64,000 nt of DNA, taken from Brevibacterium permense. GTDB lineage: Bacteria; Actinomycetota; Actinomycetes; Actinomycetales; Brevibacteriaceae. The stretch spans positions 59,478-123,477 of the forward strand of contig NZ_QYCP01000085.1 of the NCBI RefSeq assembly GCF_025506275.1, read 5' to 3'. Each line of letters starts with the position of its first letter. Within the stretch, counting starts at the first letter, position 1. Both the position numbers and the translations under genes were made by a program. The notes beneath the pieces were generated by a model that was not told the DNA's origin, searched no databases, and saw only the letters and a program-made list of their open reading frames with translations. Shown one piece after another: positions 52,401 through 62,655 of this stretch.

Positions 52401-54313
52401 AAGGCCTCGGCGATGCGGTCGTAGTCGTCATCGCCCAGCTCTTCGGAGAAGCTGAGTCCGAAGTCGTAGATGTAGCGGTGCGAACCGTCGGCGAGGTCGA
52501 GTTCGTGGGGTCGTTCGTCGACGACGTCGGCACCGAAGGCCGTGAGGAAGGGCAGGACTTCGGACAGGCTGACCCGGTCACGACGATAGAGGACGAGGCG
52601 CACGGAGGCGTCGGTACTCTGTTCGGGACGGTAGAGGCGCACCGCCGGACCGTGACCGGCGTCGAGAGCTTCGAACCGACCGACATCGGCGACCGCCTCG
52701 GCGGGGGTGTGATGCTCGCCGTAGCTGGGAGGGAACGCCTTCGACCACAGGTCGGCCCGGGCATGCGAGGCGCCGGAATCGCCGGTCTCGGCCGGAACGA
52801 GGAAGGCGTGGACGTCTTCGGACCAGGAGCGAACGGCTCCGACGATGCGGGCCTCGACCTCGTCGGCGCCGATCTGCGGCAGTTCGCAGTCACGGGCGAC
52901 GCGGGCAACGAAGTGGATGCGGGCCAGCGCAGATTCGCTCAGCAGCACATCGAAGTCGACGCTGTCGGCGTTGTAGAACTTGCGCAGCACTTCCTGCACG
53001 CGCACTCGAGCGTCGGTGTTGTAGAGGTCGCGCGGGAGGTAGAGGATGACGGAGACGAAGCGCTGGTAGGGGTCGGTGCGGACGAACACGCGGGACTCAC
53101 GTCGCTCCTGCATGTCGACGATCTCCATGACGACGTCATAGATCTCCTCGGTGTCCTCGTGGAGCAGGTCCTCTCGGGGATAGTTCTCAAGAACGCCGAG
53201 AAGTTCGTTGGCCGAGTGGGATCCGGTGGGGAATCCGCTGGCCGAGAGGATCTTCGCGACCTTCCTGTCGATGACCGGGATGTTGAGGACGCTGTCGTTG
53301 TAGAACTCGGGTTTGAACACTCCGACGAAGCGCCGCTCGCCGACGATCTCACCGTCGGCATCGAAGGTCTTCACGCCGATGTAGTCCATGAACGAGGATC
53401 GGATGACACGGGAGCGGGAGTTCGCCTTCGTCAGCACCAGCACATGCGGTTCCAGCGCCTTGTCGGCGACCGCCCGGCTGAGCGGTGATTTCACGAGGGG
53501 GCGCAGGGCCGAGATGCCCATCGAGGTGTCCTCGATCGGTTCGAGGCTGCTGTTCTCAGCGTCGTGGGTGTAGTCGTATTCGCGGTAGCCGAGGAAGGTG
53601 AAGTGTCCGTCGAGCCAGGTGAGCAGGGCGGCGGCGGATTCGGCTTCGGAGGCCAGTTCCGGGCGCGGCGCGTGTGCGCTCAGCTCGGCGGCGATGTCTT
53701 TGGCCTTCGCGGCCATCGCCTGGGCGTCGCGCGCTGCCGCGGCCACGTAGTCGAGGACTCCGCGCAGGCGCTCTTCAAGTGCACCGAAGTCGCTTTCCGA
53801 GATGCGGTCGATCTCGAGGCGGATCCAGGACTGCTGCTGTAGGGCGCCGTCCTCGCTGTCGGCAGGATCTTCGGAGACCGTCGGAATGCTCGCCGTGTCC
53901 GCACTGAGCGCTGGGGCTTCTGCCGGGGAGAGGATCTTCTCGTCCGGGCCGTTGCCGGTGACTGTGATGATCGGGTGGTGGACGCGGCGGATCGCCCTGC
54001 CGTTGGCAGCGAGGTCGCTGACGATCGAGGACACGAGATGGGGCATGTCGGCGAGCACGATGGCGATGACCGTGTGGTTGTCGCTGAATTCCGGCGAGTC
54101 GACGCTCGGATTGTAGATCGCGATCGCCGGTCTCTGCCCGTCGTATTCGGTGCCGAGCGCGAAGTGACGGGCGGCCGCGGCCGCGTAGGCCTCGGGATCG
54201 GTCGCCCCTGTTTCGAACCGCGGATAGTACGCATCGAGGAAGTTGTCGGGAGCCGATTGCCCCCTCTGCTTTCTCCACTCTTCTGCAACGTTCGAAATTG
54301 AGACCTGAGTCAC
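49433..54313 (-). CDS. NAD-specific glutamate dehydrogenase, 180-kDa type
   Basis: 1626 residues, the normal size of the giant NAD-GDH. The N-terminal half has ACT-like and regulatory segments ([35 protein letters not shown]). The catalytic core contains [82 protein letters not shown] and [13 protein letters not shown]. It makes 2-oxoglutarate from glutamate (catabolic). GTG 54313 has AGAGGTG eight bases upstream; an ATG nine codons earlier lacks one. Confidence 0.95.
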   Translation of the reverse strand: [1626 protein letters not shown]

Positions 54314-54454
54314 TGTTTCACCTCTATGATCAACGAGCATTCGTCACGCGATTCGACGCCGAATCGTCATTCCCCACACTATGCCCAAATATCGAGAAAG
54401 GCACGCCGAGCGGCCTACGGTGAAGTACCGTTCATTCGCTGGCAAACTGGAGCT

Positions 54455-54919
54455 ATGCGATCTCTGACTCTCAATCATGATTATTCGGTTGATCTGTCGA
54501 CATTCTTGGCCAAACTCGCCGACCCCGGCGTGTGGGAGAAGCTCGGTTCCGAGGCCAGTGCCGAATACATCGACCCCGACACGGAGATGACCGTGCGGAC
54601 CCCGATGCCCAAGGCCGAGCTTCCTGCGGCTCTGGCCTCTCGGCTTCCCGACAACACCGTGCTGGTCGAGGTGTACGTGATTCCCGGGGATGTCCTCGGT
54701 GATGAGGCAGAGATCCGCATGTCCGCGCGCGCCGCAGGCGTCCCGGTCGAGATCGATGCGGTGCTCGAACTGCGCGAGGCTGAGTCAGTGACGAAGCTGG
54801 CCGCTCATGCCGAGATCAGCTCGTCGATCCCGATGTTCGGCGCGATGATCGAACAGGCTGTGGTCCCGATCCTGGAGAAGCGCCTGAGCGACCGGCTGCG
54901 CCGCTTCGAATCCGCCTGA
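54455..54919 (+). CDS. DUF2505 domain protein
   Basis: 154 residues with the START-like fold of DUF2505: LNHDYSVDLSTFLAKLADPG at the start, a middle strand series (EYIDPDTEMTVRTPMP) and a long C-terminal amphipathic helix (MIEQAVVPILEKRLSDRLRR). The family is actinobacterial and of unknown, possibly lipid-binding, function. ATG 54455 has GGAG close upstream. It is divergent from the glutamate dehydrogenase gene. Confidence 0.85.
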   Translation: MRSLTLNHDYSVDLSTFLAKLADPGVWEKLGSEASAEYIDPDTEMTVRTPMPKAELPAALASRLPDNTVLVEVYVIPGDVLGDEAEIRMSARAAGVPVEIDAVLELREAESVTKLAAHAEISSSIPMFGAMIEQAVVPILEKRLSDRLRRFESA

Positions 54920-55039
54920 TCCCGGGGGCCGGCGACGCCGACACGGTTGCGTTCGAGTCGGTGCGAACCGTGAAGTCATCTGCCTGAGTTGCGATGGGGT
55001 CGGTTCAGTCCCGGAGTCAGTACAGTCCCCAGCGTCGGT

Positions 55040-55516
55040 TCAGGCCTGGTCGCCGAGCAGCTGCCCTAGTTCGGAAGAGTCGTACCACAGCAGATCGGAA
55101 GCGCCGAGGTGGTCCTCGGCTGCACTGGAGTCCGTGTCCTCGGCCAGCTGCACCGCCTCATCCCAAACGACGTCCTCGTCGAGATGGAAGCTCGCAACCC
55201 GGGCCATGTCGACATCGGCAAGGGTGTAGAGATCGAACCCCTCGGTCAGCGGTGCGGCCGGGCTGGACTCGGGGGCGTCATAGGCCACGATGACACGCCG
55301 CTCGGGAGCCGCCCCGGTGCCGGTCTCGGCTTCAGCGGGAGCGAACACCGCGTTCGCGGCCAGTGCTGCGGCGATGCACATGGCGTCGAATTCAGCGGAT
55401 TCGAACTCCTCACCGCGCAGGCCGCGCCCCTGAGCGTCGGGGGCGACGGCGCGGACGTCGGTCAGCGTCGAACGCAGCGCGGTCAGGGTGGTGGGAATGT
55501 AGCAGCGAATGGCCAT
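55040..55516 (-). CDS. DUF6912-like conserved protein
   Basis: 158 residues: MAIRCYIPTTLTALRSTLTD at the N-terminus, EFDAMCIAAALAAN, RRVIVAYDAPESS and VWDEAVQLAEDTDSSAAEDH near the end. It fits a small actinobacterial family lacking known function (DUF6912 is my best match). It lies between, and is codirectional with, the CpaE-like gene (10 bp gap), so cotranscription is likely. Confidence 0.75.
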   Translation of the reverse strand: MAIRCYIPTTLTALRSTLTDVRAVAPDAQGRGLRGEEFESAEFDAMCIAAALAANAVFAPAEAETGTGAAPERRVIVAYDAPESSPAAPLTEGFDLYTLADVDMARVASFHLDEDVVWDEAVQLAEDTDSSAAEDHLGASDLLWYDSSELGQLLGDQA

Positions 55517-55526
55517 GTCCCTCATC

Positions 55527-56804
55527 CTAGTCCTGTGGTCCGCTCCCCTGGCTCACCCTGACTTTCTGTGGGCGTCCGCGGCGGCCGGCGCCGCGACGGT
55601 CACGGCCTCCGACGGATCTGCGGGATCGGCGGCGACCCGGCAGAAGCTCGTCGATCATCGCCGCGAGGTCCCCGACGAGGACGGACCGGGGGTTCTGCTC
55701 CTGCAGGGTGTGGCCGGCGAGCATCGCCGCATCGGCCGTGGGCCGGTCATCTCTGAGAATGAAGTCCGGAGTGATCCGGACGAATCGATCGAGGACCTCG
55801 CTGATCCGCGTCTCAGCGGGATGGCCGACCGCACTCGAGCGCACCTTCGTGATCACCAGCCGCATCTTCTCGCGCACCGCCTCGGCCCGCGGTGTGCCGA
55901 GGAGTTTGACCAGGCGCTGAAGGCCGATCGGCTCCCCTGCCGCGAGAACGAGCACGATATCGGCGGCCTCGAGCGCGGCACGGGTGGCGCAGTGGCGATC
56001 GTAGAAGGGGTCGGCGAGGTCGTCATCGGGATCGGTGCGGTCGCTGACGTCGACGATGACGACATCGTAGACCTTGGCCAGGCGTTTGAGCACAGACTCG
56101 AGGACGGAGGCGCGGATCTCCGGCCACCTCTCGGGCCGAGTCAGCCCGGTCACCGCATGGAAGCTCTCACGGATCGCTGCATGCGGCACCACATGCGCGC
56201 CGAAGCGCCCGGCCGGGTCCGACTGCGACCGGCAGAGGCCGGCCAGATGCGAAGATTCCTCTGTCAGCCCGAGGGTGGACGCGACCATGCCGGAGACCGT
56301 GTCAGCGTCGACGACGACGCTGCGCTTGCCCTGACGGGAGGCCTGATCAGCGAGGTTGACTGCAGTGAGAGTGCGTCCGGGCGACGAACCAGTCCCCCAG
56401 ACCGTGATGATCATTCCCGCTCCTCCGACCGGCCCCGGCGGCGATATCGGGCGCGGCGGGACCACGGTGGAGGCACGGAGGTCGTCGATCGCAGCAGCCA
56501 TCGTCGTCGCGTCGGCGTCCGTTGCGACGACTGGGCTGATGCCGACCGCTTCGAGGGCGTGCGCGTCGTCGCCGAATCCGAGCACCTTCGCACCGGAGGC
56601 CGTGATCGCGGCAACCACCTCCGCGTCGAGGCCGGGAAAGTAGCGGCCGATGATGACGACATCGGCTCCGCCGGTGCGGCAGTGTGCCAGCAGCTCCACC
56701 TCGTCGGCGGGGCGGGCGACGATCGTGACGTCGTCGATCTCGCTGAGCAGCTCGAAGAGGATGAGGTCGTATTCGAAGTCGACCGCCAGCAGGACCTGTG
56801 TCAT
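55527..56804 (-). CDS. CpaE/MinD-like ATPase with receiver-like N-domain
   Basis: 425 residues. An N-terminal degenerate receiver-like domain (about 1-110, VLLAVDFEYDLILFELLSEI) is followed by a MinD/ParA-type domain (about 130-395). The P-loop reads VWGTGSSPGRTLTAVNLADQ, with Arg in place of the Walker A Lys. KRSVVVDADTVSG and YDVVIVDVSDRTDPDDD follow. The C-tail is Arg/Gly-rich (GRRRSRRSVGGRDRRGAGRR). CpaE proteins localise Flp/Tad pilus machinery. Only the SAF-domain gene upstream accompanies it; no TadA, TadB or pilin gene is present here. Confidence 0.8.
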   Translation of the reverse strand: MTQVLLAVDFEYDLILFELLSEIDDVTIVARPADEVELLAHCRTGGADVVIIGRYFPGLDAEVVAAITASGAKVLGFGDDAHALEAVGISPVVATDADATTMAAAIDDLRASTVVPPRPISPPGPVGGAGMIITVWGTGSSPGRTLTAVNLADQASRQGKRSVVVDADTVSGMVASTLGLTEESSHLAGLCRSQSDPAGRFGAHVVPHAAIRESFHAVTGLTRPERWPEIRASVLESVLKRLAKVYDVVIVDVSDRTDPDDDLADPFYDRHCATRAALEAADIVLVLAAGEPIGLQRLVKLLGTPRAEAVREKMRLVITKVRSSAVGHPAETRISEVLDRFVRITPDFILRDDRPTADAAMLAGHTLQEQNPRSVLVGDLAAMIDELLPGRRRSRRSVGGRDRRGAGRRGRPQKVRVSQGSGPQD

Positions 56805-57451
56805 CACTGCTCGCTTTGATCGGCAGGAACGGACGGGGCACCGACCACGGAGAGCACGCTGCGTCCGTCGAGTGCGGCAAGCACGCCGGGCAGGTCCACC
56901 GAGCCGACGAACACTTCGATGCGGGCGCCGTCACCTGCCCCGAAGCTGCCGACGTCTCGGTTGATGTGAGCGACCGGGGCCGAATCGACGATCTGCTCCG
57001 GCGGTGTGCCGTCATCGTCGAGCCCGTTCTGCTCCGGCTGCGCCCAGACGTCGACGAGGCTGCCCGAGTCGACGACGCTCGGGACTGAGCCGGCGATGTC
57101 GATGGCTACGACTCGCCCCTCGAGTTCTGACACTGGCGCCACCGCCGAGGCAGCCAGCAGTTCCCCCGCCGCCACGACGCTGCGCACGCTCGAATTCGTC
57201 GGCAGCTCGATATCGGCAGAGAGATACTTCTTGCCGAGATCGGCGAGATTGACCTCGGCCACCGTGAGGTCGGCCGGTTCGAGGATCTCACCGGGGACGA
57301 GTGCGCGTGCGCTCGCCCAGACCCGGGTGGTCGAGTTCGCCGAGGTGACGAGCAGGTAGGTTCCGACGACCGCGAGGACGACGAGCATCGCGCCGACGAG
57401 GAGGCGCGCATCGGTCCAGCGGGGGCGTCGGATTCTTTTCGAGAGCTCCAT
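56804..57451 (-). CDS. SAF-domain (CpaB/RcpC-like) membrane-anchored protein
   Basis: 215 residues: basic start (SKRIRRPRWTDARL), one transmembrane helix (about 17-38, LVGAMLVVLAVVGTYLLVTS), then an SAF domain (RALVPGEILEPADLTVAEVN, SVRSVVAAGELLAASAV) and a C-terminal beta-rich part (SGSLVDVWAQPE, RIEVFVGSVDLPGVLAALDG). CpaB-like proteins sit in the periplasmic part of Tad pilus systems. The stop TGA shares its A with the ATG of the CpaE-like gene. Confidence 0.82.
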   Translation of the reverse strand: MELSKRIRRPRWTDARLLVGAMLVVLAVVGTYLLVTSANSTTRVWASARALVPGEILEPADLTVAEVNLADLGKKYLSADIELPTNSSVRSVVAAGELLAASAVAPVSELEGRVVAIDIAGSVPSVVDSGSLVDVWAQPEQNGLDDDGTPPEQIVDSAPVAHINRDVGSFGAGDGARIEVFVGSVDLPGVLAALDGRSVLSVVGAPSVPADQSEQ

Positions 57452-57478
57452 TGCATCTCCAGATTCGCAGAAGTTTCG

Positions 57479-57508
57479 CTGACAGAAACTGCTTCTCAGT
57501 GATAATAT
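57479..57508 (+). promoter_or_regulatory. Promoter of the BldC-like gene
   Basis: CTGACA (57479-57484), 18 bp, TAATAT (57503-57508) is one of the best sigma-70-like promoters in the window, in a locally AT-rich stretch. It lies about 100 bp before the start codon at 57611. Confidence 0.6.
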
Positions 57509-57610
57509 TGGGCACCAAATGATGCCAAAGCAAGGTTTTTGGCCAAATGCACCAACAAGCAGATGGACATCTGGTGGCAGATGGACATTTGGAATGGGAG
57601 AAGTCACCTC

Positions 57611-57832
57611 ATGGCCGTCGAAAGTCGCTTCCTGCCGCTGACCGATGTGGCCGAGCTGCTCAATGTCTCGATCGCACAGGCTCGGGCCCTGGTCCGCTCC
57701 GGCGATCTCCGCGCCATCAAAGTCGGAGGGCGCGGCCAGTGGCGGGTCGAGAAGTCCGAGATCGAAGCGTATATCCAGCGCATGTACGAGCGCACCGAGT
57801 ACCAGATCAAGACCGGTTCCATCGAGGACTGA
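57611..57832 (+). CDS. BldC-like / excisionase-type MerR-fold DNA-binding protein
   Basis: 73 residues: RFLPLTDVAELLNVSIAQAR, ALVRSGDLRAIKVGGRGQWR, VEKSEIEAYIQRMYERTEYQ. This is the helix-turn-helix_17 pattern shared by BldC and phage excisionases. Because its neighbours are conserved chromosomal genes (LysM, Rv3235, secA) and no integrase is near, a BldC-type regulator is more likely than Xis. GGGAGAAG lies upstream of ATG 57611. An acidic tail (KTGSIED) ends it. Confidence 0.85.
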   Translation: MAVESRFLPLTDVAELLNVSIAQARALVRSGDLRAIKVGGRGQWRVEKSEIEAYIQRMYERTEYQIKTGSIED

Positions 57833-57869
57833 CCCACGCGATTCAGCTCTGATCTCCATCATGGACGAG

Positions 57870-58385
57870 TCATCCGAAGGGATTCGTCCGAGCGTGGACG
57901 GCGTTGATCGCCGCGAAGGGAATGATCCTGCCGGCGATCTCGACATAGTCGGAAGCAACGAGTGCGCAGCGCCCCCGAATGCTGCCCGCACTGTCGGCGA
58001 CATCGATCGACACCTCTTCATAGGCGGCTGACCAGCGGCGCAGCGCCGATCCCAAGCCCAATCTCTCCAGCCCGCCAGCGTCGAATCGATGCACTCTCGT
58101 GATCAGCCTGAATCCGCGTACAGCCCCGATCGCGATCACTGAGACCTCGGCTCCAGCGAGGACGATGATGTCCCGACCGAGGAAGCACGCCGTTCCTGTG
58201 ATGTCTCGACCTGGCAGCGTCGCCTGCACCGTCGATCCCAGCGCCCCGCGCATCCGTTCGAGCAGAGTCCTCTCGGCCGCCTGACCGGTCACCTCGTCGC
58301 CGAATTCGCCTCTCCTGACGTGCGCCTGTGCCGCCGTGTCGGCGGCTTCGATATCCGCCAGAAGTGCATCGATGCGATCGTCCAT
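57870..58385 (-). CDS. Conserved protein of unknown function
   Basis: 171 residues: helical start (MDDRIDALLADIEAADTAAQ), then beta-strand-rich sequence GRDITGTACFLGRDIIVLAG, IGAVRGFRLITRVH and EIAGRIIPFAAINAVHARTN. No catalytic motif is evident. It is convergent with the BldC-like gene. I do not recognise a named family. Confidence 0.65.
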   Translation of the reverse strand: MDDRIDALLADIEAADTAAQAHVRRGEFGDEVTGQAAERTLLERMRGALGSTVQATLPGRDITGTACFLGRDIIVLAGAEVSVIAIGAVRGFRLITRVHRFDAGGLERLGLGSALRRWSAAYEEVSIDVADSAGSIRGRCALVASDYVEIAGRIIPFAAINAVHARTNPFG

Positions 58386-58416
58386 AATCTCCAAGCCTGC
58401 CCCAGCTGTAGTCCAC

Positions 58417-58507
58417 TTTCAAGACTTGAAATGAAGATGAATCGAACTACGGTGATGTAGTTAGAGTTGCTCCATTGACATCAAATAACATCTAACGGCA
58501 TCATTAT
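58417..58507 (+). promoter_or_regulatory. Regulatory region upstream of the LysM-protein gene
   Basis: TTTCAAG-A-CTTGAAA (58417-58431) is a perfect 15-bp palindrome. TTGACA at 58475-58480 is a consensus -35 with CATCAT 18 bp later as a weak -10. GTTAGA (near 58460) and TCTAAC (near 58491) form a wider inverted repeat around the -35. The region is markedly AT-rich and serves the divergent genes at 57870 and 58535. Confidence 0.5.
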
Positions 58508-58534
58508 GTTCAATATCCAACGGAGGATGTCTAG

Positions 58535-59425
58535 ATGTATCTCTTGATTGCATGTGCGAGTTCGTGGTTTGTTCTGGTCGGTTCGTTCGTCAATGCGTGG
58601 TCGCGGCTGCCTCAGCCGTGGACGACCAGCGACGTCGTCGTCATCGTCATCATCGGCACCGGAGTGCTCCTGTTCGCACGGATCGGACTCATCTCTCACC
58701 TGGCACTGCTGCTGCAGGTGATTCCCTCCGGTCGTTTCCGGTCGGCGCTTGCCGAATTGATTGTCAAGGCGATGCCACGGATACTCGCGTCGAGTGTTCT
58801 TGCCATCGTCTCGACCGGCCTCGTGGTCCACTCCGCTCAAGCAGCAACGATCGCTGGTCCCGGTCCTGACCCAGCATCGTCCACGCAGGCTCCTTCCGTG
58901 CCTGCACCGTCTGCGCATACTCCGTCCGCCCCGGCCGATCCCGGCTGGCCGACGATCGACGATGATCAACGCTCTGCGGATTCCACCGACGATGCGGGGC
59001 GGTCTGAGAATGAGCAGTCGCCAGACGGTTTCAAGCCGCGTGAGGAATCCGAGCCACCCGGTCGAGTCCACCCGCCCGATCCCGGTTGGCCCACGGAGCC
59101 GTCCGCAGACAGAGGGCCTTCAGCAGCACCGACCGACCGGGCGTCGGACGGGTCCGGCGAATCGGACCGGTCAGGCGGGACCGACCGCGGCAGGGAGCCG
59201 AATGAGCCGGGCGACAGCGACGATGCCGCCGAGCCTGCGGACCCTGGAACTGCCACACATATTGTGGCTCAAGGCGAGAGCCTGTGGTCGATCGCTGCCG
59301 ATCTGGCCGAGACCCCTGAAGAGGTCCCGCAGCTCGTCACGCACGTCTATGCCGCCAACGAGGACACCATCGGACCCGATCCGAGCCTCATCATCGCTGG
59401 TCAGAGATTGGAGATCCAGAAATGA
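58535..59425 (+). CDS. LysM-domain membrane protein
   Basis: 296 residues: two or three N-terminal transmembrane helices (about 3-20, 34-50, 82-100), a long Pro/Ser/Asp/Gly-rich linker (about 105-235) and a C-terminal LysM domain (about 239-294, IVAQGESLWSIAADL, VTHVYAANEDTIG, LIIAGQRLEI). It probably anchors to the membrane and binds peptidoglycan. GGAGG lies upstream of ATG 58535. It overlaps the Rv3235-family gene by four bases. Confidence 0.88.
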   Translation: MYLLIACASSWFVLVGSFVNAWSRLPQPWTTSDVVVIVIIGTGVLLFARIGLISHLALLLQVIPSGRFRSALAELIVKAMPRILASSVLAIVSTGLVVHSAQAATIAGPGPDPASSTQAPSVPAPSAHTPSAPADPGWPTIDDDQRSADSTDDAGRSENEQSPDGFKPREESEPPGRVHPPDPGWPTEPSADRGPSAAPTDRASDGSGESDRSGGTDRGREPNEPGDSDDAAEPADPGTATHIVAQGESLWSIAADLAETPEEVPQLVTHVYAANEDTIGPDPSLIIAGQRLEIQK

Positions 59426-59892
59426 CCGCCCCACTCACCCTTACTCGACCGCAGGCGTCGGCACCGCCTCGGCGAGAGGTCACACCGTCGTCCACGGCAC
59501 CGCCCACTCGCCGGGTCGACGGGCAGTTCCAGGGTCAGGACGTCGCGGACGACCGGGCGCGGATCGCGGCCACGGCCACCTCGTTGGCGGTAGCCTGCCT
59601 CGAAGTCCTCTCGGGAGCCAGACGCAGTGAGACGATCGCCCGATGGGTCCAACCGGATCTGTTGGCGAAGATCGACCACCGCTGTCAGCTGCGCGCCGAG
59701 GTGGCACCCCACAGGGCGACCGTGCCCGGAGCACGGACGGTGAGGCCGGGAACGGCGCACGTCTGCCAGATCAGCCCCGAGATCGCCGAGGTCACAGTCA
59801 TCGTCGCCGCTGCAAATCGCGTCCGGGCGGTGGCAGTCCGCTTAGAACTGCTCACCACCCGGTGGACGCTGACTGCGCTGCAGACGATGTGA
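59422..59892 (+). CDS. Rv3235-family protein
   Basis: 156 residues: a disordered Pro/Thr/Arg-rich N-terminus of about 40, then RIAATATSLAVACLEVLSGA, SETIARWVQPDLLAKIDHR and a C-terminal beta-strand series (EVTVIVAAANRVRAVAVRLE, TTRWTLTALQTM). Both this pattern and the position next to secA match the Rv3235 family of mycobacteria. Its function is unknown. It is coupled to the LysM gene by ATGA. Confidence 0.85.
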   Translation: MTAPLTLTRPQASAPPRREVTPSSTAPPTRRVDGQFQGQDVADDRARIAATATSLAVACLEVLSGARRSETIARWVQPDLLAKIDHRCQLRAEVAPHRATVPGARTVRPGTAHVCQISPEIAEVTVIVAAANRVRAVAVRLELLTTRWTLTALQTM

Positions 59893-59910
59893 GCGGCTGA
59901 CGGCTCGGAG

Positions 59911-62619
<2,709 letters not shown>

Positions 62620-62655
62620 GTCTGCCGGACAACGACTCGAACGACTGTATAGCCC

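Noticed and set aside
51218..53488. 756-codon open frame on the plus strand
   Set aside because: It is the antisense shadow of the NAD-glutamate dehydrogenase gene. High-GC codon use opens long opposite frames, and its translation (Val/Gly/Asp/His-rich) has no domain pattern.
57611..57832. Phage excisionase
   Set aside because: The fold is shared with BldC; the conserved chromosomal neighbours and absence of an integrase make a developmental-type regulator more likely.
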